Notes: generated by a model from the letters alone, not told the origin. A DNA stretch of 64,000 nt from Paludibacteraceae bacterium (GCA_017551675.1 JAFZLC010000040.1:42600-106599), one strand, 5' to 3'; shown: positions 24,260-34,089, counted from the stretch's first letter. A program made the numbers and translations.

Positions 24260-25678
24260 TTAATAACGATACCATTCTGACTTATACGGACCATCAACAG
24301 TAACACCGATATAAGCAGCTTGTTCAGGCGTCAACTTAGTTAATTTCACGCCGATTTTTGCGAGGTGAAGGCGAGCCACTTCTTCATCAAGATGTTTTGG
24401 CAAACAGTAAACACCCACTTCATATTTTTTAGTAAACAATTCAATCTGAGCCAAAGTCTGGTTAGTGAATGAGTTACTCATCACAAATGAAGGGTGACCT
24501 GTAGCGCAACCCAAGTTTACCAAACGACCATCAGCCAAAAGAATAATAGAATGTCCATCAGGGAAGAAATATTGATCCACCTGAGGCTTAATGTTACGAC
24601 ATTTAATACCCGGATATTGTTTCAACTTAGCCACTTGAATCTCGCTATCAAAGTGACCAATATTACAAACAATAGCAGAACTCTTCATCTTTGCCATGTG
24701 TTCAATTGTAATAACATCAATATTACCAGTGGTCGTCACATAGATATCACCATAAGGAAGAGCATCATCCACAGTAACTACTTCGTATCCCTCCATTGCA
24801 GCTTGAAGAGCACAGATTGGGTCTACCTCAGTTATCAACACACGAGCACCGTATGAGCGCATAGAATGAGCACATCCCTTACCCACATCACCATAACCGC
24901 AGACAACCACAACCTTTCCTGCAACCATAATATCCGTTGCACGTTTGATACCATCTGCCAATGATTCACGGCAACCATATAAATTATCAAATTTAGACTT
25001 TGTCACAGAATCATTTACATTAAAGGCCGGGAAACGAAGTTTGCCCTCTTTTTCCATCTGATAAAGACGATGAACACCAGTGGTTGTCTCCTCAGAAACA
25101 CCCTTTATGCCCGTAATCATCTTACCATAGAAATCAGGTTTCTCCTTTTGGATTTCACCCAATATTTTTAATAATTCAATTTCATCCTCACTTTCAGCCT
25201 TGCGAGATAAGATGGATGGATTTTTCTCAGCATCTGCACCAAGATGAATCATCAAAGTAGCGTCGCCACCATCATCCACAATCATATTAGGACCTAGACC
25301 GTCACCAAAATTAAGTGCTTGTAACGTACACCACCAATAATCCTCCAACGACTCGCCCTTCCAAGCAAAAACTGGAACACCCGCAGCAGCGATTGCAGCT
25401 GCAGCATGATCTTGCGTAGAGAATATATTACAACTTGCCCAACGAACTTGAGCACCCAATTCAACTAATGTTTCAATCAAAACAGCCGTTTGAATAGTCA
25501 TGTGAAGAGAACCTGAAACGCGAGCACCCTTCAAAGGTTTTTGTTTACCATATTTTTCACGAAGAGCCATCAAACCTGGCATCTCATTTTCCGCCAATTC
25601 TATTTCTTTTCTACCAAAATCAGCTAAATTCATGTCTGCCACCTTGTACGGAAGCGTTGAGAATAATTTTTCTTTCAT
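24260..25678 (-). CDS. ahcY: adenosylhomocysteinase (S-adenosyl-L-homocysteine hydrolase)
   Basis: This 472-residue NAD-dependent enzyme splits S-adenosylhomocysteine into adenosine and homocysteine, recycling the by-product of methyl transfer. Seen in the sequence are [17 protein letters not shown] near the N-terminus, the NAD-binding [18 protein letters not shown], the [16 protein letters not shown] segment and the C-terminal KSEWYRY that reaches the NAD site of a neighbour in the tetramer. It is the first gene of the operon with cdd and the cation transporter, and has a promoter that overlaps the terminator of the upstream OmpH gene. Confidence 0.98.
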   Translation of the reverse strand: MKEKLFSTLPYKVADMNLADFGRKEIELAENEMPGLMALREKYGKQKPLKGARVSGSLHMTIQTAVLIETLVELGAQVRWASCNIFSTQDHAAAAIAAAGVPVFAWKGESLEDYWWCTLQALNFGDGLGPNMIVDDGGDATLMIHLGADAEKNPSILSRKAESEDEIELLKILGEIQKEKPDFYGKMITGIKGVSEETTTGVHRLYQMEKEGKLRFPAFNVNDSVTKSKFDNLYGCRESLADGIKRATDIMVAGKVVVVCGYGDVGKGCAHSMRSYGARVLITEVDPICALQAAMEGYEVVTVDDALPYGDIYVTTTGNIDVITIEHMAKMKSSAIVCNIGHFDSEIQVAKLKQYPGIKCRNIKPQVDQYFFPDGHSIILLADGRLVNLGCATGHPSFVMSNSFTNQTLAQIELFTKKYEVGVYCLPKHLDEEVARLHLAKIGVKLTKLTPEQAAYIGVTVDGPYKSEWYRY

Positions 25679-25719
25679 TTTATATTTTTTTACTGTGCAA
25701 CATTGTCAATTTCATTTTG

Positions 25720-25748
25720 CAAACTTACAAAAAAATAAGGTTGGACAA
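25720..25748 (-). promoter_or_regulatory. promoter of ahcY-cdd-CDF
   Basis: Minus strand: TTG (25748-25746), an 18-bp spacer and TAAGTTTG (25727-25720). The spacer and -33 lie inside the terminator hairpin of the ompH transcript. Confidence 0.65.
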
Positions 25749-25764
25749 AAGCGCCAACCTTATT
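25728..25764 (-). terminator. terminator of the OmpH gene
   Basis: AATAAGGTTGG, loop ACAAAAGCG, CCAACCTTATT: an 11-bp perfect stem with an A-run on the left that reads as a T-run on the minus strand. It lies 20 bp after the ompH stop codon. Confidence 0.88.
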
Positions 25765-25784
25765 AAACTTATCATAAAATCCGA

Positions 25785-26429
25785 CTATTTTTTCTTGCTA
25801 TATCTATCATTTAATTGAGTCAAAACATCTGAAGTAATATCCATTGACTCGTCTGCATATAATAAATCAGCACTATTGATAATCATCTTATATTTACGAT
25901 CTTGGTTATAACTCTTAAAAAACGTATCAATCGTATCCATCAATTGTTTAGTCAGTTTCAATTGCTCATTAGCAAAATCTTGCTCCAAACGAAGTTGCAA
26001 CTCTTGCAATTCCTGATTTTTAGAATAAAGGCGATTCTGTTCTTGTTCAAATGACTCTTTGGTCAAGAATCCACCCGATTGATATTTCTGTTGGAATACT
26101 TCCAATTCCGTTGCCAACTTTTGTTGTGCGCTCTTCAATTCCTTTGTGGATTTTGCCTCTTTTTGAAGCAACTTCTCATTCCATTTCTTGTAGAAGTCAT
26201 ACTTCTGAAGGCTTTCTTGCAACTTACCCACATTCACATACGCAATAGGGTATGTTGTGTCTTTCTTTACTGTCATCAATGAATCTTCAGGAAGGATAGC
26301 AAGAGAATCCCCAGTGTTTGCATCATCAACCGACTCACAGCATTCACCTTTCGAGGAGAAATGCAGAACATACAAACCTATAACCGCCAACGCCAAGATT
26401 GACAAAGCTATTATATTAAAATTTTTCAT
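25785..26429 (-). CDS. OmpH/Skp-like periplasmic chaperone
   Basis: This 214-residue protein has an N-terminal membrane anchor or signal (about 4-24) and a linker. The OmpH domain follows (about 62-213), beginning IAYVNVGKLQESL and continuing as a long coiled coil rich in Gln, Glu and Lys. Skp-type proteins hold unfolded outer-membrane proteins in the periplasm. The N-terminal helix has no clear cleavage site, so it may stay anchored. It lies five bases after a small membrane-protein gene in a two-gene operon, with a strong terminator behind it. Confidence 0.88.
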   Translation of the reverse strand: MKNFNIIALSILALAVIGLYVLHFSSKGECCESVDDANTGDSLAILPEDSLMTVKKDTTYPIAYVNVGKLQESLQKYDFYKKWNEKLLQKEAKSTKELKSAQQKLATELEVFQQKYQSGGFLTKESFEQEQNRLYSKNQELQELQLRLEQDFANEQLKLTKQLMDTIDTFFKSYNQDRKYKMIINSADLLYADESMDITSDVLTQLNDRYSKKK

Positions 26430-26434
26430 GAAAC

Positions 26435-26662
26435 TTATTTGTTTTGTTTGTTTAATTTTCTATGTTGAGATTTTGTCTTAATGTTATTATACTCCATATA
26501 ATCCTGGGTTTGCACACAATAAACACCTCGTTTATTCAGTGCCTTATTCCCTCCTACGTGCGTATTAGGAAACCTTCCCTTCTTCGACAGAAGTATCTTG
26601 ACACCTAACAATGCGAAAGATATCACAACAATCACTAATGTCAACAAGAAAAGTTTCAACAT
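26435..26662 (-). CDS. small single-helix membrane protein, conserved in Bacteroidales
   Basis: This 75-residue protein has one N-terminal membrane helix (about 2-23) and a basic cytoplasmic tail. The tail carries a block I recognise as recurring in Bacteroidota hypothetical proteins, FPNTHVGGNKALNKRGVYCVQTQD. No function is known. Its stop lies five bases before the OmpH start, so it is translated from the same message and may take part in envelope assembly (inference). Confidence 0.8.
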   Translation of the reverse strand: MLKLFLLTLVIVVISFALLGVKILLSKKGRFPNTHVGGNKALNKRGVYCVQTQDYMEYNNIKTKSQHRKLNKQNK

Positions 26663-26689
26663 CGCTTTATAGCTTTTTTAATTCCTGCG

Positions 26690-26697
26690 CAAATATA
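26690..26697 (-). promoter_or_regulatory. -7 element for the small membrane protein-OmpH operon
   Basis: TATATTTG on the minus strand, 28 bp before the ATG at 26662. The nearest TTG is at a non-ideal 15-bp distance (26715-26713). Confidence 0.5.
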
Positions 26698-26776
26698 AAG
26701 TTTCTTATCATACAAAGAAGTTCACAACTCCGATTTTTAGATTATTTCAGAACTTTACACAAGCATTTAACATCTT

Positions 26777-28468
26777 TTAATAAGTTTTCTTCGGACCTGC
26801 GATTTCAATTACATTAATCACATAATCGCCCAATTTCTCACACTCAGAAATCATATCCATATAGTAAACACCCATCTGATAGTCATACAACTTATCATTA
26901 ATATCCACTATATTCTGATTCTTAAGTTGCTTACGATAGTTATTTATCTCTATTTCAATATTTTGAGACTTATTTATATCTGACTCTTTTAATTCTGGAG
27001 ACTTAACGATATAGATCATTTGAGTAAGAGCAGAATCGGCCAATTTAAACATGTTATGGATATGTTCAAATTGTTTTTCTGTGAATTCTAGTTGTGATGA
27101 ATTCTGTCTCTTTCGTCTGATGGTACGAGCCAAGTTGTAGCAACTATCACCAATACTCTCCAATTCAGATACTTGACGCATCATATGCTGAATTTCCGTC
27201 TTACTCTCGGCACTCAAGCGACCTTCTGAGACCTTGTTCAAATAATCTGCAATACGTATTTCCGAATTATCCGTAATGTTTTCATATTTCTCAATACGAC
27301 TAAACAATTTATTGAAGTCATCTCCCCTCTCCATGTGCAGCAAGTCAGGGATAAAATGGAACATTTTCTGACAACGTTCTGCAAAGAGTATAATCTCTTT
27401 TTTCGCCTCTAAGATGGACAACTCTGAGGTAGACATGAGACCGCCACTGATATACATCAGTTTTGACTCGTCCTCTTCTTCTGAACCCTTAGATGGAATG
27501 ATAATGCTTACCAATCTGGACAATGGTTTTACAAACCATACCAGAATCAACACATTACATACATTGAAAAGTGAGTGGAATGCTGCAAGCACCATTGCCA
27601 ACACTGATTTGTTTGCCGCAGGAGAGTGTGGATCAACGTTCACCAAAGAACAAACAAAATCGACAAAATAAGGGAATATAGTAAAGACCCATATCACACC
27701 AAAAATATTGAACACCATGTGTGCCATAGCCGCCCTTCGTGCCTGTGTCGACGCTGAGAGGGCAACGATGTTAGAGGTCACCGTGGTACCGATATTCTCA
27801 CCCAACACCAAAGCAATACCCATATAAATATTCAAAACACCAGCAGTACACAATGTCATTGTAATTGCCATGATAGCGGCAGAGCTCTGCACAGAACAGG
27901 TCATAACACCACCAATGAGAAGGAAGAGCAGATAAGACCAATAGCCATGGCTACTCATGGAACCAAAGATTTCCTGCACCGTCTGATTTTGATCAAGATG
28001 CATACCTTTCGCATTGGCACTCAATGTGGTAAGTCCTAAAAGCAACAAGGCGAGTCCCATGATAAACTCGCCCAAATTTCGACTTCTATTTGAATAAATA
28101 CATGCAATAGCCACCACAATAGCACTGTAAACCACATATTGCATATAATTTCCGGAGCCTCCCAGCACCATAATCCAAGCGGTGAATGTCGTACCGATAT
28201 TAGCTCCCATGATAACGGAAATGGCTTGTGTCAAGGTCAACAATCCAGCGCTGACAAAGCTAACCGTCATCACTGTCGTAGCTGTTGAAGACTGAATTGC
28301 AGCGGTGATAAACGCACCGGTCAAAATACCTGTAAACCGATTGGTAGTCATAGTCCCCAGAATCTGTCTGAGTTTACTACCCGCCATTTTCTGCAACCCT
28401 TCACTCATGATTTTCATACCGTACATAAGCAAAGCGACAGAACCGGCTAAGATGATTAATGACGTCAT
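26777..28468 (-). CDS. Na/Pi cotransporter family protein with PhoU-like tail
   Basis: This 563-residue inner-membrane protein belongs to the PNaS (NptA-like) family of sodium-phosphate symporters. Two inverted repeats each carry the QSS motif: QSSTATT (59-65) and QSSAAIM (194-200). About eight to nine membrane helices fill residues 1-320. The C-terminal ~210 residues are a helical PhoU-like domain with repeated ESIGDSCYNLA and CEKLGDYVINV motifs, as in related bacterial proteins. It is monocistronic. Phosphate as the substrate is inferred from the family. Confidence 0.93.
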   Translation of the reverse strand: MTSLIILAGSVALLMYGMKIMSEGLQKMAGSKLRQILGTMTTNRFTGILTGAFITAAIQSSTATTVMTVSFVSAGLLTLTQAISVIMGANIGTTFTAWIMVLGGSGNYMQYVVYSAIVVAIACIYSNRSRNLGEFIMGLALLLLGLTTLSANAKGMHLDQNQTVQEIFGSMSSHGYWSYLLFLLIGGVMTCSVQSSAAIMAITMTLCTAGVLNIYMGIALVLGENIGTTVTSNIVALSASTQARRAAMAHMVFNIFGVIWVFTIFPYFVDFVCSLVNVDPHSPAANKSVLAMVLAAFHSLFNVCNVLILVWFVKPLSRLVSIIIPSKGSEEEDESKLMYISGGLMSTSELSILEAKKEIILFAERCQKMFHFIPDLLHMERGDDFNKLFSRIEKYENITDNSEIRIADYLNKVSEGRLSAESKTEIQHMMRQVSELESIGDSCYNLARTIRRKRQNSSQLEFTEKQFEHIHNMFKLADSALTQMIYIVKSPELKESDINKSQNIEIEINNYRKQLKNQNIVDINDKLYDYQMGVYYMDMISECEKLGDYVINVIEIAGPKKTY

Positions 28469-28569
28469 TTCTTCGTTAAATGTTATTTATACTTCAAAAA
28501 TTGAAAAAATCATTAAGAATCACTTGTCAGAACTACACAAACGCTAAAATCATTTTTTCAATTCGCCGA

Positions 28570-28577
28570 CAAATGTA
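28570..28577 (-). promoter_or_regulatory. -7 element for the Na/Pi cotransporter gene
   Basis: TACATTTG on the minus strand, about 100 bp before the ATG at 28468. No TTG lies at the usual distance. The 332-bp gap between this gene and nusB otherwise holds only AT-rich DNA and the nusB promoter box. Confidence 0.45.
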
Positions 28578-28770
28578 ACACAAATTTTTTTATGAAAAAA
28601 TAGTTGCAATCAAAATTCATTCATCAAAAGTCTTTTTGTTTTTGTTTATCATTCTCTCAAAAAGGCATCATTTCTCGTGGTTTGTTATGTGTCAATGGAG
28701 ATGCAAAAATTAGCATTTCGTTTCTCTTATTTTTTTACGAAAAAAGGGCTAAAAATATCGAATTATTAAG

Positions 28771-28778
28771 TAATTTTG
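28771..28778 (+). promoter_or_regulatory. -7 element for the nusB operon
   Basis: TAATTTTG, 22 bp before the nusB ATG at 28801. The predicted transcription start, near 28785, rules out any start much upstream of that ATG. Confidence 0.55.
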
Positions 28779-28800
28779 CAGCAAAGAATTGTATAGAAAA

Positions 28801-29748
28801 ATGATTAACAGAAATTTACTCCGAATGAAGGTCGTTCAGGTCTTGTACTCATACTACAAGAATCAGAAAGAAACGAACGATTTTGAAGCCGCTCAAGAAG
28901 AATTAATGTTTAGTATTGATAAAACTTACGAGTTGTATCACTACTTTTTCCAGTTGATTATCAACATCACCTCTTGTGCAGAGAAGAGGCTTGAAAAAAA
29001 ACAGTTAGACCAAGAGGAATTTAACCTAAACGACAAGCTCTCTCACAATCGTTTTGTTGCTCAATTAAAACAAAACAAGCAACTAAACAGCTATCTCGAA
29101 GAACATGAGGTGGAATGGTTGGACAACGAAAGCAATGCCACAAAAGAGATCCACAAACAAATCATCGAATCGGATGTGATGAAGGATTATGCTGCAATAG
29201 CAAATCCAACATATGAAGATGACAAGGAATTATGGAAAAACATCTTCAAACGCATCATTCCTGATTCTGAATTATTAGGCAAGGAGCTAGAGGATTTATC
29301 CATATATTGGAATGACGACGCTGAAATCGTTGTCAGCTTTGTCGTTAAAACCATCAAGCAATTTGACGAAGCCAAAGGTTCCGATCAACCTTTGTTACCT
29401 AAGTTCAAAGACTCAGAAGATGAGGCATTCGCCATCACCTTGTTCAAAAAATCCATATACGATGCAAACGATTACAAGGAACTGATATCAAAGCACACAA
29501 AAAACTGGGATGCTGACAGAATCGCTTTCTTGGATACCATCATCATGCAGACAGCGTTGGCTGAGATTTGTAATTTCCCTTCCATCCCTGTCAATGTTTC
29601 CATGAATGAGTATTTGGAAATCGCAAAAGCCTACAGTACAAACAAAAGTAGCAACTTCATCAACGGTGTGCTCGACGCAATCGTAAAAGAGTTAACCAAC
29701 GAAAAGAAAATAACAAAAGTCGCATATATTAATAACTACAAAAAATAA
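28801..29748 (+). CDS. nusB: transcription antitermination factor NusB (long Bacteroidota form)
   Basis: This protein is 315 residues from the ATG at 28801 (MINRNLLRMKVVQVLYSYY); a TTG at 28789 in the same frame is less likely. The NusB fold is split: an N-terminal RMKVVQVLYSYYK helix, a long acidic insertion and a C-terminal part with IAFLDTIIMQTALAEICNFPSIPVNVSMNEYLEIAKAYS. The ending matches NusB; the extra middle is usual in Bacteroidota. NusB with NusE promotes antitermination and rRNA synthesis. It begins the nusB-yajC-ybbR-coaE operon, with a five-base gap to yajC. Confidence 0.93.
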   Translation: MINRNLLRMKVVQVLYSYYKNQKETNDFEAAQEELMFSIDKTYELYHYFFQLIINITSCAEKRLEKKQLDQEEFNLNDKLSHNRFVAQLKQNKQLNSYLEEHEVEWLDNESNATKEIHKQIIESDVMKDYAAIANPTYEDDKELWKNIFKRIIPDSELLGKELEDLSIYWNDDAEIVVSFVVKTIKQFDEAKGSDQPLLPKFKDSEDEAFAITLFKKSIYDANDYKELISKHTKNWDADRIAFLDTIIMQTALAEICNFPSIPVNVSMNEYLEIAKAYSTNKSSNFINGVLDAIVKELTNEKKITKVAYINNYKK

Positions 29749-29753
29749 ATCCT

Positions 29754-30083
29754 ATGTTACAGTCGATTTTATTACAAGCAGCTCCTGAGCAAGGAGGATT
29801 ATTGGGAAGTCCTATGATTATGATCGTTCTCATGATCGTCTTCTTCTACTTTTTCATCATGAGACCACAATCAAAGAAGCAAAAGGCCATTGATCAATTC
29901 AGAAACTCTCTAATTGTAGGAGACGCTGTTGTCACTGGTGGTGGATTATACGGAAAGGTGAAAGAAATCAAAGATAATTGCATCATCATTGAAATTGCAA
30001 ACAACGTATGTGTTAAGGTTGACAAGAACTCTGTTTTCCAAGACACTACTGCTAATACTGCCAACACTCCTGCTAAAAACTAA
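29754..30083 (+). CDS. yajC: preprotein translocase subunit YajC
   Basis: This 109-residue protein has a single membrane helix (about 19-37) followed by the diagnostic FFIMRPQSKKQKAIDQFRNSL. A small cytoplasmic domain then carries VVTGGGLYGKVKEI and ends with VDKNSVF. YajC associates with SecDF in the Sec translocon; its exact role is not settled. It lies five bases after nusB and 68 bp before the ybbR-like gene, the gap holding copy 3 of a short palindromic repeat. Confidence 0.96.
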   Translation: MLQSILLQAAPEQGGLLGSPMIMIVLMIVFFYFFIMRPQSKKQKAIDQFRNSLIVGDAVVTGGGLYGKVKEIKDNCIIIEIANNVCVKVDKNSVFQDTTANTANTPAKN

Positions 30084-30107
30084 TTAAGCAGATAAGGAAG
30101 CTACAAA

Positions 30108-30128
30108 GGTGAGTTCTATAAATTCACC
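30108..30128 (+). repeat. short palindromic repeat family, copy 3
   Basis: GGTGAGTT and AATTCACC pair around CTATA. It differs from the copy at 12360 by one base. It lies inside the operon between yajC and the ybbR-like gene, 23 bp before the latter's ATG. Confidence 0.6.
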
Positions 30129-30151
30129 GCATAAGCAAAAATTAGTATACG

Positions 30152-31153
30152 ATGCCGATAAATAAAGAAAACATAGAAAAAGAACTTCAGAAGATCATCA
30201 AAAACTTCAACGAGTTTTTGACCACTAAAGATTTGCTGATATTCACATTCTTTCTTTTTTTATCGGCTTCTTTATGGGTTTTGCACGCACTGAGAGACAA
30301 ATACGAAACCATGGTTAGTGTCCCCGTCGAATACGTGGGATTACCCAATGGCTATGTTGTCTCACAAGATTTACCAAAGACATTGCTTGTTACCATCGTT
30401 GGTCAGGGTACTAGTTTGGTAAAATATCGTTTTGGACACACCTTTCAACCTCTTGAAATAGACATGTCCAAAATGGAAAAAGGAAAACAAACCATCTACA
30501 CCAAAAACCTAGCCAGCAAGTTACAAAAGCAAATCAAGGCGGAAGTATCCATCTCAAAGATATTACCAGACACCATCATCTTCGGAATAGAAAAACTTTC
30601 GGAGAAAACAGTACCTGTAAAGATTATTGGCACATTCGAACTTGCTCAACAATACATCTACTGTGACTCAATACAAATTGAGCCTGTGGAGGTCACCGCC
30701 TATGGTTCCAAGAGAAGCTTAGCAGAACTGGACAGTGCGTTCTCGGAAGAGATAAAGCAAGAAACCATAAAGGACACAACACAAATAGAGGTGAAACTGA
30801 AACGGATTCCGCACATTACTTTTTCGGATTCCATCATTCGTCTTACAATAAGAACGGAACGATTCACGGAAAAAAGCATTCAAGCTCCTATCTCGATTGC
30901 ACATTTGCCAAAGGATAGAACGCTCAGGATATTTCCTTCTTCCGTAACAGCCAACTTCCGCGTAGGATTAAGCAACTACGAAAAGATCGATGCTTCGTCG
31001 TTTAATTTCGTAGTAGATTATAATGATGCAAAGGCTGGCGACCAGAAGAAAATCAAAGTCAACGTAAAAGATGCTCCGAAAGAGGTGTTCGGCATTCAGT
31101 TGAAACCAGAATCGGTCGATTTCATCATCGAAGAGAAAGACGAAGAACAATGA
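30152..31153 (+). CDS. YbbR-like domain protein (CdaR family)
   Basis: This 333-residue protein has one N-terminal membrane helix (about 28-47) and an extracytoplasmic part made of YbbR-like beta repeats (for example SVPVEYVGLPNGYVVSQDLPKTLLVTIVGQG near 53-90, and KTVPVKIIGTFE later). In Firmicutes CdaR regulates the cyclic-di-AMP synthase CdaA; no cdaA gene adjoins here, so that role is only possible. Its stop overlaps the coaE start by four bases (ATGA), indicating coupled translation. Confidence 0.87.
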   Translation: MPINKENIEKELQKIIKNFNEFLTTKDLLIFTFFLFLSASLWVLHALRDKYETMVSVPVEYVGLPNGYVVSQDLPKTLLVTIVGQGTSLVKYRFGHTFQPLEIDMSKMEKGKQTIYTKNLASKLQKQIKAEVSISKILPDTIIFGIEKLSEKTVPVKIIGTFELAQQYIYCDSIQIEPVEVTAYGSKRSLAELDSAFSEEIKQETIKDTTQIEVKLKRIPHITFSDSIIRLTIRTERFTEKSIQAPISIAHLPKDRTLRIFPSSVTANFRVGLSNYEKIDASSFNFVVDYNDAKAGDQKKIKVNVKDAPKEVFGIQLKPESVDFIIEEKDEEQ

Positions 31154-31749
31154 AAAAAATCCTCATAGGCATCACTGGTGGCATTGGATCTGGCAAAACT
31201 GTCGTATCTGATATTTTCCGTGTCAAAGGAATCCCTGTTTATGACGCAGACAAAGAATCCAAACATCTCATTGTTTCTGACGACACATTAAAATCGAAAC
31301 TCACTCAACTATTGGGTGATGAAATCTATTTTGCCGACGGCTCACTCAACCGCAACTTAATGGCAAACAAAATTTTCCACGACAAGGATCTCATCACACA
31401 AGTAAACCAAATCATACATCCCGCAGTTGGAAGAGACTTCGCTCTTTGGGCTGAGAAACAAGATTCTTCCATCGTCGCAACAGAATGTGCCTTACTATTC
31501 GAATCTGGATTAAATAAAATAACAAATTATTCCATCATGGTCTATGCTCCCCTATCCATTCGTATACAAAGAGCTATGCAACGCGACAATGCCACACATG
31601 AGCAAATAGTGGCACGCATCAAAAACCAGATGGATGATGAGAAGAAAAAAGACTTGGCAAACTTTGTGATTACGAACGATAATCAATCTGCTATTCTACC
31701 TCAAATAAACCAGCTATTATCCGATCTGACTCATCGTCTTCACAAATAA
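31150..31749 (+). CDS. coaE: dephospho-CoA kinase
   Basis: This 199-residue P-loop kinase catalyses the last step of coenzyme A synthesis (dephospho-CoA + ATP to CoA + ADP). Walker A is GITGGIGSGKT (7-17). The DADKESK segment after it, the catalytic-region Asp in VYDAD, and ECALLFESGLN all match CoaE. Length is typical. It is the last gene of the nusB-yajC-ybbR-coaE operon. No clear terminator is seen in the 63 bp before the convergent CotH gene. Confidence 0.96.
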   Translation: MKKILIGITGGIGSGKTVVSDIFRVKGIPVYDADKESKHLIVSDDTLKSKLTQLLGDEIYFADGSLNRNLMANKIFHDKDLITQVNQIIHPAVGRDFALWAEKQDSSIVATECALLFESGLNKITNYSIMVYAPLSIRIQRAMQRDNATHEQIVARIKNQMDDEKKKDLANFVITNDNQSAILPQINQLLSDLTHRLHK

Positions 31750-31812
31750 AGTACCAATTTGGAATATAAATCAAAGGATTTCCAAAAACAATCGATCAAA
31801 ACCGAATTATTT

Positions 31813-34038
31813 CTATTTCACGAACTTCTTAGTCACCACGCCTTTGTCAAGCATGACTCGAAGCATATAAACACCATTTTGGAACGATGAGATGTTATAT
31901 TCCCAATAGGTGTCTCGCGGAGTCCATTCCGCCAATAATTGTCCATTAGAAGAATAGAGACTCACATGCTGCATTGATTCACTCGTCATCAACGACACCT
32001 CCTGACTTTCTGAATTAAAATAACACAAAGCCATTGGGAGTGTTTTCACATCTTCCACATCTGTTTCTCCTAAATAACTAATCAACTGTTTTTGTATGTA
32101 TTGTTCTCGTGCTAAAGCAAAACTACGCATTGAATTGGATGCAGTAACAGCCGACGATCCAAATGTTGCACAATACTCTTGATCAACAATAGCCGTAATA
32201 CTATCAAACACGGCGTTTATCCGATCCTGAGAGAAGGTTGTTGCCAAATGATTTTGGAAACAAGTGACGAATCGCTTCCTAAACTCTAAATTCTTACTTA
32301 AGCTCGAAAATATCTTCGTCATCCAAGAAGAGGAATTAGCCCATTGAAGCGAGCCTTTTCCTTGGCACCAATTCAACATATTTTTGTTAGAGGTACTCAT
32401 ATATTCATATCCAGGAAGTCCGAAACCAAAATCTGTGTCCATCAATATCCAGCGGAATCTACCACCCTCTTTTTCCCTCCACATTTTAGTATTATTTCCA
32501 GGCCAATCTGTATTTACAATAAATTGTTCGATGACCTGATAGTCCATGTATTCCTCCATATCCATTCTCTCGCATGCACCGCGATAATAGGAGCTATCTG
32601 AAGGGTCTACCGTCGTTAAATAACTAACCAACTCATCATAAGCAACCTTATCTCCATCTGATGCACGCACACCACGCTGGTCTGAGATGGTAATCAAATC
32701 TATTTCATCCTCATCCAAACCATAATTAGCTTTAAGATAATCCGAATTAGTTCGTTCATTCAAATTCATCAATCCTACATATTTACCATTCAGATAATAT
32801 GCAACGGGCTGATAGGCTTGATAATCGACATTCATACCAACTGCAAAAGTTTGCATCAATCCATCTCTAAAACGAACCTTACTATAGGCAGTACCTCCAT
32901 TACGCAGATAGAGGGTTTGATGTTTTACATCAGGTTTCGATTGGAAAAAGTAATAGTCATAATCCTTATCACCTGTCTTTTTCGAAGCCTTCAATTCTAA
33001 TGTCTTTGTCACATTAGTTCTCGAGCAGCCACCTTCTACAGAAGCTTCCACCTCCTGAGTCAAGACCTGTAATCCATCCACCATGTATTCAAAGCTAACC
33101 GGTCTCTTCCAATCTCTATTATAATTAGCCCTTGAAGAAGTACAATTTTTCTCCCCCACAGTTCCATTCACACCTTTCACATAGATACCTACCGAATCAT
33201 TATAAAAATAAAGGCTATCCACAATGATCGAAACTATTGGAATAGTATATCCACCACACCTTTCATGTTTTTCATCTGGAAACAAATAAGTGGCAGCCAT
33301 CATCTTACTTGGCATGAGTTCATCATTATATGCACGAGCTCTCAGTGTAAGATTTTGATCTACATAGATAGGAGACTGATACTTCTTGCCATTCGTTCGA
33401 GAAGGTTCTGTTCCATTCGTCGTGTAGTATATTTCCGCATCTGATGTATTGGATGAGAGTGTCAAATAAAAGGGTTCCACATAGATGCCTGGCGTAAGAT
33501 CCGTCTTTACTTTTTTACAACGAGTGTTCTTCAGCAAACCGACATAAGCCAAGGTATTTTTCTTTGCTGGTGATGGTTCCATATATCCCTCTTCCTCTCC
33601 GTATCGTCCATACGAAACATGAGCATCCATCTCACCATATGCAAGAGAGTCAACCAACTGATCTTTATTGTATATCAAGAGATATCCCCCATCTGCATCC
33701 AACTTAAAAGGTGCATGGAATCCTTTATCTTTCTCGTCCATCCAAAGCAAAGAATATGAATGAGGAGGAAGGAAAATATCTCGTGTTATATCCCACGACC
33801 ACTTCAACTCATAACTCTTATCTTTTTTCAGTTTATAATGAACAAACGACCAAGACTGAAGGGATACCGTATCCGCACCATCATTATAAAGTTCTACGAA
33901 ACCAGAAAAATTAAAATAATCGCGTTCCATATAAGTGGACAAGTTACATGGCATAACTTCACTTATCTTCAAAGCCGAACATATCTGAAATCCCCCAAAC
34001 AGGAATGCAAGAATAAAAATAAATTGTTTTAATCTCAT
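31813..34038 (-). CDS. secreted CotH-kinase protein with lamin-tail and chitobiase-like domains, T9SS cargo
   Basis: This protein is 741 residues from the ATG at 34038, which starts a signal peptide (MRLKQFIFILAFLFGGFQICSA); an ATG at 34062 adds eight residues. A lamin-tail-like domain comes first (about 22-140; LKISEVMPCNLS, FVELYND). A chitobiase-type beta-sandwich follows (about 180-255; YYTTNGTEPSRTNG). The CotH kinase domain (about 285-640) carries LMNLNERTNSDYLK and the metal-site MDTDFGFG. A short type A T9SS tail ends it (SNGQLLAEW to KKFVK). Spore-coat CotH phosphorylates proteins; in Bacteroidota the substrates are unknown. It is monocistronic. Confidence 0.9.
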   Translation of the reverse strand: MRLKQFIFILAFLFGGFQICSALKISEVMPCNLSTYMERDYFNFSGFVELYNDGADTVSLQSWSFVHYKLKKDKSYELKWSWDITRDIFLPPHSYSLLWMDEKDKGFHAPFKLDADGGYLLIYNKDQLVDSLAYGEMDAHVSYGRYGEEEGYMEPSPAKKNTLAYVGLLKNTRCKKVKTDLTPGIYVEPFYLTLSSNTSDAEIYYTTNGTEPSRTNGKKYQSPIYVDQNLTLRARAYNDELMPSKMMAATYLFPDEKHERCGGYTIPIVSIIVDSLYFYNDSVGIYVKGVNGTVGEKNCTSSRANYNRDWKRPVSFEYMVDGLQVLTQEVEASVEGGCSRTNVTKTLELKASKKTGDKDYDYYFFQSKPDVKHQTLYLRNGGTAYSKVRFRDGLMQTFAVGMNVDYQAYQPVAYYLNGKYVGLMNLNERTNSDYLKANYGLDEDEIDLITISDQRGVRASDGDKVAYDELVSYLTTVDPSDSSYYRGACERMDMEEYMDYQVIEQFIVNTDWPGNNTKMWREKEGGRFRWILMDTDFGFGLPGYEYMSTSNKNMLNWCQGKGSLQWANSSSWMTKIFSSLSKNLEFRKRFVTCFQNHLATTFSQDRINAVFDSITAIVDQEYCATFGSSAVTASNSMRSFALAREQYIQKQLISYLGETDVEDVKTLPMALCYFNSESQEVSLMTSESMQHVSLYSSNGQLLAEWTPRDTYWEYNISSFQNGVYMLRVMLDKGVVTKKFVK

Positions 34039-34089
34039 GGGAATGACATTTATACTTAACATTAAATGATGTCTTTATTATTACGGGTG

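Noticed and set aside
31750..31812. Terminator between coaE and the CotH gene
   Set aside because: TTTGGAA and TTTCCAA can pair, but the loop is long and no T-run follows on either strand.
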